DNA from: Fischerella thermalis PCC 7521 | GTDB lineage: Bacteria > Cyanobacteriota > Cyanobacteriia > Cyanobacteriales > Nostocaceae | Reading direction: 5' to 3' | NCBI RefSeq assembly: GCF_000317225.1 | Contig: NZ_AJLL01000037.1 | Location: forward strand, 1 to 64,000 | DNA length: 64,000 bases | In this document: positions 47,421-58,608 of the stretch, piece by piece | Numbering within the stretch: position 1 is the stretch's first letter | How the letters are laid out: each line of letters begins with the position of its first letter | The notes under the pieces: model-generated | What the model saw: only the letters and a program-made list of their open reading frames with translations | Told to the model about the DNA's origin: nothing | Database searches by the model: none | Made by a program: the position numbers and the translations under genes

Positions 47421-47558
47421 AAGATAGATTTTGCGTTAGTGGTTATTATTTATTAACAATAATCGCTGTAGCAGTCCTAAATCAGTTGTCAAATTCTCTT
47501 CTATCTCTTTCTCTGCGTCTTCTACGTCTGGTGTGGTTAGTTCCTTAACTAAAAATAG

Positions 47559-47586
47559 AAAAGGCGCAAAAATCTGCGCCTTTTTT
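47559..47586. terminator. Bidirectional terminator between deacetylase and glutamate synthase
   Basis: AAAAGGCGC and GCGCCTTTTTT pair around AAAAATCT; A-run before and T-run after make it functional on both strands, fitting the convergent genes. It is 60 bases after the glutamate synthase stop. Confidence 0.8.
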
Positions 47587-47645
47587 CTATCAATCTGAAA
47601 AAATCAAGGCAAAATGATAACGATAAGTGCCTTCTGCCTTTTGAA

Positions 47646-50600
47646 TTAAACTGGACTCAACTGCTTTTCTTGTTGAGGATTAGCTTCTGGTCCATCGGCT
47701 TCAGAAGGTGGAACTAACTGCCAGAACTTAGGCAAGAATTCTTGCCAATTTTCTAGGATCATCTTAGCCTTTGGTGATTCGGTGCGATGCAGATGAGCTG
47801 TAATCAATTCTTTGAGTTGCTTTTCACCAGCTGCTGTCATGACTCGCTGAATTGTCACAATTTCCCGGTTGACTAATTCTGGGAAGTTACCATCTTCATC
47901 CAAAAAGTAAGCCAGACCGCCAGTCATACCAGCGCCTACGTTACGTCCGACTTTGCCAAGGACAACAATTACCCCACCAGTCATATACTCGCAGCAGTGA
48001 TCACCTGCTCCCTCAATCACGGCTGTACCTTTGGAGTTGCGCACAGCAAAGCGTTCTCCAGCTAAACCGTTGGCAAATAACATCCCACCAGTAGCACCGT
48101 AGAGACAGGTATTGCCAATAATTACGTTTTGTGATGAGTCGTAGTTGGCGATCGCAGGTGGTTTAATAATAATTTCACCGCCATTCATCCCCTTGCCTAC
48201 GTAGTCGTTGGCTTCGCCTTCCAAGGTAAGAATCATTCCGGGTAGGTTAAAAGCACCAAAGCTTTGTCCCACACTACCTTGGAAGTTGAGGTGAATCTGT
48301 CCACCAAAGCCATCGTCGCCGTATTGAGAAGCGATCGCTCCTGCTAGGCGGGCGCCGACGGTTCTATCAGTGTTTACGACAGGTACTGTTTTTGTGACAA
48401 CAGTATGATTACTAATCGCTGCTTGGATCTCAGGATCGGCAAGTAATTGATCATCTAAAACCACACCATTGCTGTGGACTTCTTCATGCACCAACCAGCT
48501 ACGGTCTGTTTTAGTATCTGGTAGCTGTAATAAGCAGTCCAGGTTCAATGCTTGGGTTTTGGTCAGATGCACATCTCGCCGTGCTTTCAATAGATCAGCA
48601 CGTCCAACTATATCTAACAGTGAACGATAACCAAGCCTTGCCAGCAAGCTCCGTACTTCTTCAGCAATAAAGTAGAAGAAGTTGACTACGTGTTCTGGCA
48701 TACCCGTAAATCGCTTGCGTAGTTCTTCTCTCTGGGAGGCGACACCCACAGGGCAATTATTGGTATGACAAATACGGGCCATAATACAGCCTTCGGCAAT
48801 CATGGCGATGGAACCGAAGCCAAATTCTTCTGCTCCCATCAACGCAGCCATGATGATATCCCAGCCACTCTTGATCCCACCGTCTACACGCAGAATCACG
48901 CGATCGCGCAAGCTATTTTCCATCAGCACACGATGCACTTCTGTTAAACCGAGTTCCCACGGAGAACCCGCGTGTTTAATAGAACTCAGTGGGGATGCAC
49001 CTGTACCACCATCGTGACCGGAAACCTGAATAATATCAGCGTTGGCTTTCGCTACACCAGCGGCGATCGTGCCGATCCCGATTTCTGCAACTAGTTTCAC
49101 CGATACTTGGGCTTTGGGGTTGATTTGGTGCAAATCAAAAATTAGCTGCGCTAGGTCTTCAATCGAATAAATATCATGGTGTGGTGGTGGTGAAATCAGG
49201 GTGACACCAGGCTTCGAGCGCCGCAGCATAGCAATGTAGGGGCTGACTTTTTTCCCTGGTAGTTGTCCGCCTTCCCCTGGTTTTGCGCCTTGGGCGATTT
49301 TGATTTCAATTTGTTTAGCGCTCATCAGGTACTCTGGTGTGACACCAAAGCGTCCCGATGCTACTTGCTTGATGGCGCTGGAAGCGGTATCACCGTTGCG
49401 TAATCCTTTGAGGTGAGCGAGGGTGGGCGAATGACCAGAAGCGTCTACATCATCCAAGACTGTGAACCGGACTGGATCTTCACCGCCTTCTCCAGAATTA
49501 GATTTACCACCGATCCGATTCATGGCGATCGCTAAAGTTTCGTGGGCTTCCCGCGACAACGCCCCTAAGGACATACCACCAGTACAAAAGCGCTTGACAA
49601 TTTCGCTGACTGGCTCTACTTCTTCTATGGGAATGGGAGGGCGATCGCTTTGGAAATCTAGCAAGTCTCGTAGTGCAGTTAACGGTCTTTGTTGCAGATA
49701 CTTCTTATAAACTTCGTAGTGGTCGTAGTTTTTGCCATCAACAGCTTTGTGCAGTGCTTTTGCCAGTTCTGGGCTGTTCATGTGGTATTCGCCACCAGGA
49801 CGATAATTGACAAAACCAAGGTTTTCTAGCTTCTTGGTCGTCAGTTCCGGGAAAGCTTTGCTGTGGAAAGACAACACTTCTTGGGCTAGGTCGCTGACAC
49901 TCAAACCACCGATGCGGGAAGTTGTACCCTTGAAACCCAGTTGCAGTAGGTCGCCACCAATACCAATCGCTTCAAAGATTTGGGCTGCTTGGTAGCTGGA
50001 GAGTAAGGAAATTCCCATCTTCGAGAGAATTTTCAGCAAACCACCTTCTACAGCTTGGCGATAGTTACTGATCGCTTGGTCTAGGGTGAGGGTAGCGATT
50101 TTACCCCGCTCCATAAATTGCTGTGTTTTGGGATCTGCCCACCAATCACGCACTGTTTCTAAGGCCATGTACGGGCAAACCGCACCAGCACCGTAGCCAA
50201 TTAAACAAGCGAAATGATGAGTACTCCAGCATTGCGCTGTATCAACCACCAGGGATGCTTTCATCCGCAGCCCCTCTTCTATCAGGTGATGGTGTACTGC
50301 ACCTACTGCCAACAAGGGAGGAATGTAAGAGTATTCTGAACTGATGCCTTTGCCAGCGCGATCGCTGAGGACTAAAATCTTGGCGCCAGCACGCACCGCC
50401 TCTGTTGCTTTGATTTGCAAAGACTTGACTGCGGCTTTTAACTCTTCTGGTCCTTTGGCGATGGTAAATAGTGTGGATAACTCAGCTGTCCTAAACTCAG
50501 AATTTTTAATAGCTTGGAGTTCTGCTTCTGTCAATACTGGTGACTCTAGTTTCAACCGTCGCGCATATTCGGGTTTGGGGTCTAACAAATTACCCCGTTC

Positions 50601-52334
50601 GCCCAGTTCCACTTTTAACGACATCACCAATTTTTCCCGTAATGGGTCAATAGCGGGGTTTGTCACCTGGGCAAAACGTTGCTTGAAGTAGTCGTACAGC
50701 AGGTGGGGTTTTTCTGAGAGAACTGCTAAAGGAATATCATCGCCCATGCAGAAAGTTGGTTCTTTGCCATCTATTGCCATTGGCTGAATTACCATTTCCA
50801 CATCTTCTGTGGTGTAGCCAAAGGCAATTTGATGCCGCAGCAGGGTTTGTCTGTCTATATTTGTTGGTTGATCGTTGGTGGTTGTTCGCAGTCCATTACC
50901 ATTAACTGATGACCAATGACCATTGACCAAAGTTTTAAGTTCTTGCCGATGTTGCCGCAACCATTCTCCATAGGGTTGTTTTTTCGCAATGCGCTGCTTG
51001 ATGTCCCAGTTTTTCAGGACTTCATTGCTTTCTAAATCTACGGCAATCATTTGTCCTGGCCCGAGTCTGCCTTTTTCGATGATGTTGGCTTCATCTAATG
51101 ACACAACTCCAGCTTCAGAAGCAACGATGATGTAGTCATCCTTGGTGATGCAATAACGCGCAGGTCTTAAACCATTACGATCCAGGGTTGCGCCTACTTT
51201 GCGACCATCGCTAAATACTAAAAGTGCTGGCCCGTCCCATGCTTCCTGTAGACCACTATAGTATTCATAGAAATCGACAATCTCCGGGTAATCACGCAGA
51301 GATGGTTGATTTTGATAGGCTTCTGGAACCATGATCATCAAGGCTTCCAGGGGACTACGACCGGAACGAACCAGTAACTCAAAGACGTTATCTAAGGTAG
51401 CCGAGTCACTGTTGTTGATATTGACAAAGGGCTTGAGTTCCTCAATGCGATCGCCCCACACTGGATGCTCTAAACTTGCTTGTCTAGCTGTCATCCAGTT
51501 GATATTACCCAATAAGGTGTTGATTTCGCCGTTATGACCCAAAAGCCGCATCGGTTGTGCCAATGGCCACTTAGGCATGGTGTTGGTGCTAAAGCGACGG
51601 TGATATACAGCAAAAGCACTTTGATAAGCTGAGTTTTTTAAATCGAGATAAAAATCTCCCAAAACAGCTGAACGCACCATACCTTTGTAGACGATTGTGC
51701 GAGTAGACAGGGAGCAAATATAAAATTCTTCTGACCAGTTGTGATTGTGATTGCGGATAGCTTTAGCGATCAGGCGACGGGTAATATACAATTGCCGTTC
51801 CAGTTCGTCGCCACTTTTCTCAGCAGAGACTAAAAAAACTTGTTCTATTTGGGGTTGATTTTCTTTTGCTTGTATACCCAATAACTCTGGTTGTACTGGT
51901 ACTACTCTCCAACCCAGTACAGTCAATTTTTCTTCTGCTGCTACTTGCTCAACTACCGCTTTAGCCTTTTGTGCGGCTTGGGGATTTTGTGGTAAAAATA
52001 TCATCCCCACAGCAACATTATTATTACTAGGAAATTCTATTGCCCGTGTGGCAAAATCTTGTTGGAACAACTCCCAGGGAATAGCGGTCAAAATTCCTGC
52101 ACCGTCACCAGAGTCTTGATCTGCACTGCAACCACCTCGGTGTTCCAGACAAGTCAAAGCTGCTAAAGCTTTTGAGACAATTTCGTGACTAGCATGATTT
52201 AAACGATGGGCAATAAAACCCACACCACAAGCATCTCTTTCTTCAACTAGCCACCTTTGTCCTTGGTAGGTATACTGCTGTGAGTTGTCCACAAATCTCA
52301 TGTCCTGGTCTTGATTCACCGATTTTTTATTCAT
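47646..52334 (-). CDS. gltS: Ferredoxin-dependent glutamate synthase (large, single-subunit)
   Basis: Makes two glutamates from glutamine and 2-oxoglutarate using reduced ferredoxin; central to cyanobacterial nitrogen assimilation. 1562 residues. The N-terminal nucleophile is Cys36 in [11 protein letters not shown], so about 35 residues are removed on maturation. The class II amidotransferase domain is followed by the central and FMN domains. The [3Fe-4S] cysteines [12 protein letters not shown] are near 1185-1196 and the GXGXG beta-helix domain is C-terminal. No gltD partner is adjacent, consistent with the ferredoxin type. An insertion at about 467-493 ([14 protein letters not shown]...) is encoded by intergenic-type repeat DNA. 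Confidence 0.95.
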   Translation of the reverse strand: MNKKSVNQDQDMRFVDNSQQYTYQGQRWLVEERDACGVGFIAHRLNHASHEIVSKALAALTCLEHRGGCSADQDSGDGAGILTAIPWELFQQDFATRAIEFPSNNNVAVGMIFLPQNPQAAQKAKAVVEQVAAEEKLTVLGWRVVPVQPELLGIQAKENQPQIEQVFLVSAEKSGDELERQLYITRRLIAKAIRNHNHNWSEEFYICSLSTRTIVYKGMVRSAVLGDFYLDLKNSAYQSAFAVYHRRFSTNTMPKWPLAQPMRLLGHNGEINTLLGNINWMTARQASLEHPVWGDRIEELKPFVNINNSDSATLDNVFELLVRSGRSPLEALMIMVPEAYQNQPSLRDYPEIVDFYEYYSGLQEAWDGPALLVFSDGRKVGATLDRNGLRPARYCITKDDYIIVASEAGVVSLDEANIIEKGRLGPGQMIAVDLESNEVLKNWDIKQRIAKKQPYGEWLRQHRQELKTLVNGHWSSVNGNGLRTTTNDQPTNIDRQTLLRHQIAFGYTTEDVEMVIQPMAIDGKEPTFCMGDDIPLAVLSEKPHLLYDYFKQRFAQVTNPAIDPLREKLVMSLKVELGERGNLLDPKPEYARRLKLESPVLTEAELQAIKNSEFRTAELSTLFTIAKGPEELKAAVKSLQIKATEAVRAGAKILVLSDRAGKGISSEYSYIPPLLAVGAVHHHLIEEGLRMKASLVVDTAQCWSTHHFACLIGYGAGAVCPYMALETVRDWWADPKTQQFMERGKIATLTLDQAISNYRQAVEGGLLKILSKMGISLLSSYQAAQIFEAIGIGGDLLQLGFKGTTSRIGGLSVSDLAQEVLSFHSKAFPELTTKKLENLGFVNYRPGGEYHMNSPELAKALHKAVDGKNYDHYEVYKKYLQQRPLTALRDLLDFQSDRPPIPIEEVEPVSEIVKRFCTGGMSLGALSREAHETLAIAMNRIGGKSNSGEGGEDPVRFTVLDDVDASGHSPTLAHLKGLRNGDTASSAIKQVASGRFGVTPEYLMSAKQIEIKIAQGAKPGEGGQLPGKKVSPYIAMLRRSKPGVTLISPPPHHDIYSIEDLAQLIFDLHQINPKAQVSVKLVAEIGIGTIAAGVAKANADIIQVSGHDGGTGASPLSSIKHAGSPWELGLTEVHRVLMENSLRDRVILRVDGGIKSGWDIIMAALMGAEEFGFGSIAMIAEGCIMARICHTNNCPVGVASQREELRKRFTGMPEHVVNFFYFIAEEVRSLLARLGYRSLLDIVGRADLLKARRDVHLTKTQALNLDCLLQLPDTKTDRSWLVHEEVHSNGVVLDDQLLADPEIQAAISNHTVVTKTVPVVNTDRTVGARLAGAIASQYGDDGFGGQIHLNFQGSVGQSFGAFNLPGMILTLEGEANDYVGKGMNGGEIIIKPPAIANYDSSQNVIIGNTCLYGATGGMLFANGLAGERFAVRNSKGTAVIEGAGDHCCEYMTGGVIVVLGKVGRNVGAGMTGGLAYFLDEDGNFPELVNREIVTIQRVMTAAGEKQLKELITAHLHRTESPKAKMILENWQEFLPKFWQLVPPSEADGPEANPQQEKQLSPV

Positions 52335-53103
52335 AGATTATCCCTGTCATCCTCATGCCGATATGAATTAACAATTGGGTCTTTGCTAGTGAGAAAAATT
52401 ATCTAAATGGACAGATGAAGAAATTCACAAAAACCGAAATTTAAGGAAAAAAAATTTTAACTTCGGGCTGATATTTGCTAGACCCGTGTTAAAATCTTTG
52501 CGTCGTTTCTTATGGGTTTTTGCTGAGTCAAGCAAAGGAAGTTTGCTTACCCAGTATTATATTTATTTCGTGAAGCTACGCACTCCTCAATGCCCTTTAT
52601 TTTCCAATAAAATTCACTACTTTTGTGTAGCCTTTTTCGGCTTAACTGAAAAAATCAAATTCTTGAGTTGTCTATATTTTGAGACACAAATGATCCTGAT
52701 TCAGCAACAAAATCAGCGTATTACACTATATACCCATTTGGCAATTCCTAAATATTTCTGGAGTAACTCTCTAGATTTTTACTGACCACCCTTTGTCACC
52801 TGTATTGCTGCTAGCTAAACCTCACTTAAGTAGCAAGTAATTTAGTGAGGATGGTCCACTTAGAGCGAGCTCAAAAGCTTTTGACTGCTGTCATATACTT
52901 ATTTAGCGCTAGTTGTGATTTAGCGCACTTAGAATCGCAGTCTTCATAGTGGCAGAGTTGCTTGTTGCTTTAACAAGAGACAAAAAGCCCATATATACAT
53001 TATCACGTTCGTGTTCCAAACTCACGTCATGATTTTTTGATAATTGCAAAAGTTTGTTTAGTTTGTGTGTGAATTGATTGTTTTCAAAAATACCTAATCA
53101 TAT
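52335..53103. other. 769-base divergent spacer, no gene supported
   Basis: A 99-codon plus-strand frame (52486-52785) has no recognisable features and is doubted. CCTCACTTAA (52820-52829) and TTTAGTGAGG (52841-52850) form a hairpin. I saw no clear NtcA-type GTAN8TAC site beside the glutamate synthase start. Confidence 0.35.
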
Positions 53104-55215
53104 ATGGTAAAAACATCGAATTTTAGGCAACGCGACCGCAGTTATATTGTAATTGGTAACATCAGCCAGCTTGTCAAGTTTTTGGCATCACCAATGGTTT
53201 TATCTGTACTGTACTTAACAGCACTTGGCGATAGTGCGATCGCCTATAGTAGTGTTCCTCAGAAGTTAATCACTTCCGAAAAACAAACCAAGACAAAAAT
53301 TACCCAATCGCCAAATGTAACTCAACCCAAACCGACATTTTTTACCCCAAAACCACCTGCACCTCCTTTGCGAGGGGTAATATACTATGGTAATCAAATT
53401 TCTCTCAATGGTCGAATCTTGACAGGGGCGTGGTTACAAAGACGTCTGAAAGCTGGTCAATTGACAACTCACATCAGCGATGCAGCAATTAGGCAATTTA
53501 TCGGCGTAGATTTATTAAACAGCAACATTGCTACTAAGCAACCAATCCAGTGGTATTCATCTGCGACTAAACCACCGATTTTAGTTAGCACATTGGCAGG
53601 AGGGTATCGCTACTTGGATATGACCAATTTTGCCAAAACATCTGGATGGCAAATGCAAGTGCAGGGTAACACCTTAGTCATATCCACACCCAACACCAAA
53701 ATCACAGATATTACTCAAAGCAAAGAATCTTCAATAGAACGCATCACCGTCAATTTAGATCGTCCTACTCCTTGGCAAGTTAACCAAGAACCACCAGTTA
53801 AGCAAAATCAACCTTTAAGCGACGATCCAAATAACCCAGTTCCCAAACCAGCTGTTCCCACCACAAGAGATTGGACAATAACCTTAAATGGCATTGCCGA
53901 TCCAGTTTTAATCCAACGTTACACCCCTCCACCACCCCCTCCGGTAGAAAAAATTCCCACTCCTGGGCCATTTCCAGAAAATCTACTAAAACAATTATTG
54001 CCACCAAATGAGAATCAACAAAACACTCCTCCACCTCCCCCGCCATTAATCAAGCAAGTACAGGTAGTTAATAACCAAACAATTATTCGTCTAGAAGTTC
54101 CCATTGGGTTAGCTCCCTTAGTTAGCACTGTACCCAATCCTAACCGTCTGCTCATCGATATTCGCCCTGATCCATTACTACCACGAGCAATTACTTGGGC
54201 TACGGGATTAAACTGGCGTCAGCAGTATATCAATCTAGGTCAAGAACGCTTTCCAGTCGTGTGGTTAGAAATCAATCCGCGTACCGTCGGCTTAAAAATC
54301 AAACCAATTTTAACCAACTCCAATACTCTGGAGGGAACTGCTCCCCTCTTGCAGACAGCACAACAACAATTGGCAGTCGCAGCCATTAACGGTGGTTATT
54401 TTAACCGCAATAATCGCTTACCTTTGGGGGCAATTCGTCGGGATGGTCAATGGTTGTCAAGTCCAATTTTGAACCGAGGTGCGATCGCTTGGAATGATTC
54501 TGGACAATTTTACATGGATCGTCTGGCTCTCTTAGAAAATTTAATCACTCCTAACAACCAAAAATTGCCGATCTTAACCCTCAATAGTGGTTATGTTCAA
54601 AGTGGCATAGCTCGTTATACTCCTGCATGGGGAGCGAACTATTCTCCCTTGACTGACAACGAAATTATCCTAACCGTGCAGAAAAATCAAATAATTAATC
54701 AGTTACCAGCAGGTAAGGTTGGTCAAAGTACCTTTCCAATTCCTGGGGATGGATATTTGCTCACCTTACGCGGCAGTGGTACAAATATTGCTTCAATGTT
54801 ACCTGTTGGTTCTTCAGTTCGCATCGAAAGTTCCACCAATCCTGCTGAATTTAGCAATTACCCCCATATTTTAGGAGCAGGCCCCCTGCTACTACAAAAT
54901 CGTCAAATTGTCCTTGATGCCAAAGGCGAACAATTCAGTAATGCCTTTATTGTCCAAAAAGCAGTCCGTAGTGCTATTTGTAAAACTACAACAGGCAACC
55001 TCATGTTCGCTGCTGTTCACAATCGTGTTGGTGGTGCTGGCCCTACCTTAGCAGAACACGCGCAACTAATGCAGCAAATGGGATGTGTAGATGCGTTGAA
55101 TCTCGACGGTGGTAGTTCTACCAGTCTTTACTTGGGAGGGCAACTTCTAGATCGTTTCCCCAATACCGCAGCTCGTGTTCATAATGGCATAGGAATTTTC
55201 TTGCAACCACGCTGA
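53104..55215 (+). CDS. Phosphodiester glycosidase (NAGPA/DUF2233) family exported protein
   Basis: 703 residues. A signal/anchor segment at about 28-50 (FLASPMVLSVLYLTALGDSAIAYS) targets it outside the plasma membrane. A variable region (50-340) contains two poly-Pro linkers (PPPPPP). The C-terminal catalytic domain (about 390-700) has AAINGGYFNRNNRLPLGAI, RGAIAWN and GCVDALNLDGGSSTSLYLGG, the NAGPA/DUF2233 signature. These enzymes cleave sugar-phosphodiester links. The substrate here, perhaps an envelope polymer, is unknown. Confidence 0.85.
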   Translation: MVKTSNFRQRDRSYIVIGNISQLVKFLASPMVLSVLYLTALGDSAIAYSSVPQKLITSEKQTKTKITQSPNVTQPKPTFFTPKPPAPPLRGVIYYGNQISLNGRILTGAWLQRRLKAGQLTTHISDAAIRQFIGVDLLNSNIATKQPIQWYSSATKPPILVSTLAGGYRYLDMTNFAKTSGWQMQVQGNTLVISTPNTKITDITQSKESSIERITVNLDRPTPWQVNQEPPVKQNQPLSDDPNNPVPKPAVPTTRDWTITLNGIADPVLIQRYTPPPPPPVEKIPTPGPFPENLLKQLLPPNENQQNTPPPPPPLIKQVQVVNNQTIIRLEVPIGLAPLVSTVPNPNRLLIDIRPDPLLPRAITWATGLNWRQQYINLGQERFPVVWLEINPRTVGLKIKPILTNSNTLEGTAPLLQTAQQQLAVAAINGGYFNRNNRLPLGAIRRDGQWLSSPILNRGAIAWNDSGQFYMDRLALLENLITPNNQKLPILTLNSGYVQSGIARYTPAWGANYSPLTDNEIILTVQKNQIINQLPAGKVGQSTFPIPGDGYLLTLRGSGTNIASMLPVGSSVRIESSTNPAEFSNYPHILGAGPLLLQNRQIVLDAKGEQFSNAFIVQKAVRSAICKTTTGNLMFAAVHNRVGGAGPTLAEHAQLMQQMGCVDALNLDGGSSTSLYLGGQLLDRFPNTAARVHNGIGIFLQPR

Positions 55216-55218
55216 AGA

Positions 55219-55300
55219 AGATGGGGAGGTGGGGAGTCTAACAGGTGTAGGTACTTTACCACAGTGGCGAGGCTTGAGAGGCTTCGAGGTCATCAGTGAG
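55219..55300. repeat. G-rich dispersed repeat fragments
   Basis: GATGGGGAGGTGGGGAGTCT at 55219-55238, then GAGGCTTGAGAGGCTTCGAG. Related to the G-rich tracts at 10.45, 38.8 and 55.57 kb. Confidence 0.5.
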
Positions 55301-55382
55301 AATCAACCAATTTTTAAAATAAAATCGCCTTTTCTAACATCATCTCATTAATAGTAAAGGCGACATTTTAGGATTTCTGATT

Positions 55383-55574
55383 ATGCTTATAGCTCTAATT
55401 GTCGCTTGGTTAATATTTACAATCCTAGTTAAAGTAGTCAAAACAACCGTGAAAACAGCTTTCTTAATTGCTGCAATCATTGTTTTACTACAGGTTGGTT
55501 ATGGTATTGGACCTCAACAAATGTGGAATTATATAGTGCAATTACCCCAGAAGTTACCACAGTTGGGTAGGTAG
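55383..55574 (+). CDS. Small conserved membrane protein
   Basis: 63 residues with one long or two adjacent hydrophobic segments (about 2-19 and 27-42: IALIVAWLIFTILVKVV, TAFLIAAIIVLLQVGYGIG) and a C-terminal tail ending KLPQLGR. Function unknown; small proteins of this layout recur in cyanobacteria. It follows the NAGPA-family gene by 170 bases on the same strand. Confidence 0.65.
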   Translation: MLIALIVAWLIFTILVKVVKTTVKTAFLIAAIIVLLQVGYGIGPQQMWNYIVQLPQKLPQLGR

Positions 55575-55728
55575 TGGGGAGGTGGGGGATTCGGCGCCCC
55601 CACTCCCCCAAGGGAGTGGGGATTAGGGGCAGAGTAGGGAGTGTCAGAAGTAAACCACTAACCAATGTAGAGACGTGCCATGGCAGGTCTGGTACAACAA
55701 CCAACAATCAACAATCAACAACCAACCA
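55573..55728. repeat. Mixed dispersed repeats (G-rich block, GTAGAGACGTGCC hairpin part, CAATCAA heptamers)
   Basis: GGGGAGGTGGGGGATTCGGC, then an inverted CCCCCACTCCC/GGGAGTGGGG pair (55598-55620), AATGTAGAGACGTGCCATGG (55664-55683) and CAACAATCAACAATCAACAA (55697-55716). This fills the convergent spacer to the thioesterase. Confidence 0.65.
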
Positions 55729-56226
55729 CTATTTATTTAGTGAAGCTGAGATTTTCGCCAACATATCTTGAACATTTTCAGGTAGTTGACGCATGACCTT
55801 ACCTCTTTCTCGGTCTACAGCTACTAGTGTAACTTTGCCTGTAACGTACAATTGTTGCCTATCTGGAGATTCAATTACATAATCCCAATTGATGCGGACG
55901 CTGGTGACTTCAGTCATGCGTGTTTTTACCACTGCTACCATACCCAATTGAATCGAACGGTGGTAACGTAGCGAAAGTTCTACTACCGGTAAGTCGCAAC
56001 CTAAAGCAACTAAATCCGCATATTCTACTCCTATGGAACGCAGGCATTCTACCCGCGCTTCTTCCATCCACGCAATATAAGTTCCATGCCAAACCACGCC
56101 TAAATAATCGGTGTGATGAGGTTGCACTCTGACTGGGTACTCAAACCAATACTCCAGTGTCTGACTCGTGGGACTGTCTATAGCAGTTGTAGGTAGTTCG
56201 GATAAGTTTGTTTTTTCTTCAGACAT
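55729..56226 (-). CDS. Hotdog-fold thioesterase (4HBT/YbgC-like, possible DHNA-CoA hydrolase)
   Basis: 165 residues. The hotdog core FEYPVRVQPHHTDYLGVVWHGTYIAWMEEARVE contains the catalytic Asp region and the VVWH motif, and LSLRYHRSIQLGMVAVVKTRM follows. The cyanobacterial enzyme Slr0204, of this family, hydrolyses 1,4-dihydroxy-2-naphthoyl-CoA in phylloquinone synthesis, so that role is a candidate, but generic acyl-CoA activity cannot be excluded. The N-terminal 25 residues are extra and hydrophilic. Confidence 0.82.
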   Translation of the reverse strand: MSEEKTNLSELPTTAIDSPTSQTLEYWFEYPVRVQPHHTDYLGVVWHGTYIAWMEEARVECLRSIGVEYADLVALGCDLPVVELSLRYHRSIQLGMVAVVKTRMTEVTSVRINWDYVIESPDRQQLYVTGKVTLVAVDRERGKVMRQLPENVQDMLAKISASLNK

Positions 56227-56346
56227 CTTAAATTTTCTTAGGAATTCTCAGAGATTTTCCAAATTTTGAAATAGCATAAACAATAGTTGTTTTATACAAC
56301 TATTTTCCTTTAGCAAACAGCAAAACAAAATAGGTAGGGTTTTTGT

Positions 56347-58461
56347 ATGCACCCTCCGCAACTATATTCAAAAATTGTTACTGCCACAGTGGTATTTACT
56401 CTGGGATCAGGGATGGTCTTTTCTCAAACTACTCTGGTAACAGCAAATACAATTATACAAAATAGATATACTGAAATAACCCAAAGTTTTATCAAAAACA
56501 CTAGTCGTTCTGAGCAGATTAAGCAACTTAATCAAGAGGCAATGCGACTATCGAGACAAAATCGTTTTCAAGATGCATCGCCAAAACTAGAAACAGCTTT
56601 AGCTATCAGCAGAGATATTCAGGAACGTCCACTAGAAGCAGCAACTTTTAATAATATTGGCAGAGTTTACCAACAACAAGGTAAATTTCCCCAAGCATTT
56701 AATTCTTATCTACAAGCTTTAGCCATCAATAAAGAGCTTAGTATCAATGAAAAGACGCCTGGGCAGGCCCACATTGCCTTAGGCAAAACTTATAGTAATT
56801 TAGGATACTTATCAGAGCTTCAGAATCAACCAGAACTGGCTATTTTCTTTTATAAGCATTGTGTCAATAATCGCGAAAAAGTCCGTCTTAATCCAGCAGC
56901 TTTTACTGGTGAGCAACTAGACGCTTATAATCTCACTGTGACTCAAACATACTACGCTTTGGGTGAAGAGTTACTAAAAAGCGATCGCACCACAGAAGGA
57001 CAGCGGATTCTGGATTTAATCAAAGTCGAAGAACTAGAAGAATATCTCCAAAACGTTCAAGGTAATCAACTCACCGCTAAGGGAATTGAGATCACACCCC
57101 CAGAAAAACCAATTAAACAAAAATTAGATCAAAGCTTAGATAGTGCAGTTGTCCTGGGCAAAGAATTGACGAAATTACGACAGATTCCTCCGGAAAAGCG
57201 ATCGCTACAGCAAAAACAACGCATCCAACAAATCGCAGAAAATCAGCAGAAAATTCTGGATGAATTCAATAATTTTATCAATCGTCCAGATGTCAAAGCA
57301 CAATTAGAACAAATTAGCCGCACAGCTAGGCGGCAAAATTTGGATTTGGAAAGTCTTAATGCAATTCGTGATAACTTAGCCCGACTACCTGAAAAATCTG
57401 TAATTTTATATCCTCTGGTTTTAGAAAATAGTTTGGAATTGGTATTAGTAACCCCTGATTCTCCACCAATTCATCGTACAGTCGCCGTTAAAAAAGAAAA
57501 CCTCCACCAAACAATTCTGAATTTTCGTAAAGCCTTAGAAAACCCTAGTTTAGATGTAAAAAAACCTGCACGCCAGTTGTATGATTGGCTGATCAAACCA
57601 ATAGAAAAAGACCTGACCCAAGCAGCTACCCAAACTATAGTTTATGCACCAGATGGGCAGTTACGTTACATCCCTTTAGCCGCTTTATTTGATGGCAAAC
57701 AATGGTTAGTGCAGCGCTATAGTATCAACCATATCACCGCAGCAAGTTTGACAAACTTTAACACTCCACCTTCATCAGACTTACGCATTTTGGCAGCAGC
57801 CTTTACTAAAGGCAGTTATACAGTAGAAGTGGCTAATCGGAAAGAAATTTTTTCGGGATTACCTTTTGCAGCCAAAGAAGTGGAAAATTTAGCTACCATC
57901 GTTCCAGGCACAAAGAAAATCTTAGATAATGCCTTTAACCCACAAACGACTGTGCCACAAATGGATGATTTTACAATTGTCCATATGGCAACCCATGCAG
58001 CATTTGTTGTCGGCAAACCAGAAGATTCTTTTATTTTATTTGGCAACGGTGAGCGAGTTACCCTCAAAGATATTGCCACTTGGTCACTGCCTCGAGTAGA
58101 TTTAGTAGTGTTGAGTGCTTGCGAGACAGGATTAGGAGGCAAACTAGGTAACGGTGAAGAAATTTTAGGTTTTGGCTATCAGATGCAAAAAACTGGTGCG
58201 AGATCAGCCATTGCTTCGCTGTGGGCTGTAGATGATGGCGGTACGCAGGCGTTGATGAGTGTTTTTTATGCCCTACTGCCTTCAGGAAAATTAACAAAAG
58301 CTGAAGTCTTACGACAAGCACAAATAGCTTTGATTACTGGGAGTTCGTCTCAGTTGGGTCAGCAGCAAGACCGGATTGACAGTATACCAAAGTCAACTGT
58401 AGTCAGTCTCAGCCATCCCTACTATTGGGCGCCTTTCATTTTGATTGGGAACGGATTGTAA
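56347..58461 (+). CDS. TPR and CHAT-domain protein (caspase-like peptidase)
   Basis: 704 residues. A signal-like hydrophobic N-terminus (about 9-30, VVFTLGSGMVFSQTTLVTA) is followed by TPR repeats (about 60-190; LETALAISRDIQERPLEAATFNNIGRVYQQQGKFPQAF), a coiled/helical middle (240-370) and a CHAT domain (about 395-704). The catalytic pair is visible: His in VHMATHAAF (about 550) and Cys in VLSACETGLGG (about 590). CHAT proteases occur in bacterial cell-death and regulatory systems. Its substrate is unknown and no partner is next to it. If the signal is real, the domain works outside the cytoplasm. Confidence 0.9.
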   Translation: MHPPQLYSKIVTATVVFTLGSGMVFSQTTLVTANTIIQNRYTEITQSFIKNTSRSEQIKQLNQEAMRLSRQNRFQDASPKLETALAISRDIQERPLEAATFNNIGRVYQQQGKFPQAFNSYLQALAINKELSINEKTPGQAHIALGKTYSNLGYLSELQNQPELAIFFYKHCVNNREKVRLNPAAFTGEQLDAYNLTVTQTYYALGEELLKSDRTTEGQRILDLIKVEELEEYLQNVQGNQLTAKGIEITPPEKPIKQKLDQSLDSAVVLGKELTKLRQIPPEKRSLQQKQRIQQIAENQQKILDEFNNFINRPDVKAQLEQISRTARRQNLDLESLNAIRDNLARLPEKSVILYPLVLENSLELVLVTPDSPPIHRTVAVKKENLHQTILNFRKALENPSLDVKKPARQLYDWLIKPIEKDLTQAATQTIVYAPDGQLRYIPLAALFDGKQWLVQRYSINHITAASLTNFNTPPSSDLRILAAAFTKGSYTVEVANRKEIFSGLPFAAKEVENLATIVPGTKKILDNAFNPQTTVPQMDDFTIVHMATHAAFVVGKPEDSFILFGNGERVTLKDIATWSLPRVDLVVLSACETGLGGKLGNGEEILGFGYQMQKTGARSAIASLWAVDDGGTQALMSVFYALLPSGKLTKAEVLRQAQIALITGSSSQLGQQQDRIDSIPKSTVVSLSHPYYWAPFILIGNGL

Positions 58462-58608
58462 TAGTTGGGATTAGGTCGATAGCCAATCGTCAATAGTTTG
58501 TAGACTGTTGACTTGGGCTATAGACTTTAAACTAACTCCCACTTCCCAATGTGTCATCTTTGTTGGTCGCGCCTTTGTCCGTACTACCTGAGCGGTTACA
58601 GTTGCAAA

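Noticed and set aside
52335-52480. Glutamine riboswitch or NtcA site ahead of glutamate synthase
   Set aside because: I searched the leader by eye for the glnA-RNA core and for GTAN8TAC and saw neither convincingly.
52486-52785. 99-codon frame upstream of the NAGPA-family gene
   Set aside because: Composition is Phe/Tyr/Leu-rich as expected of translated AT-rich spacer; no motif and no ribosome site.
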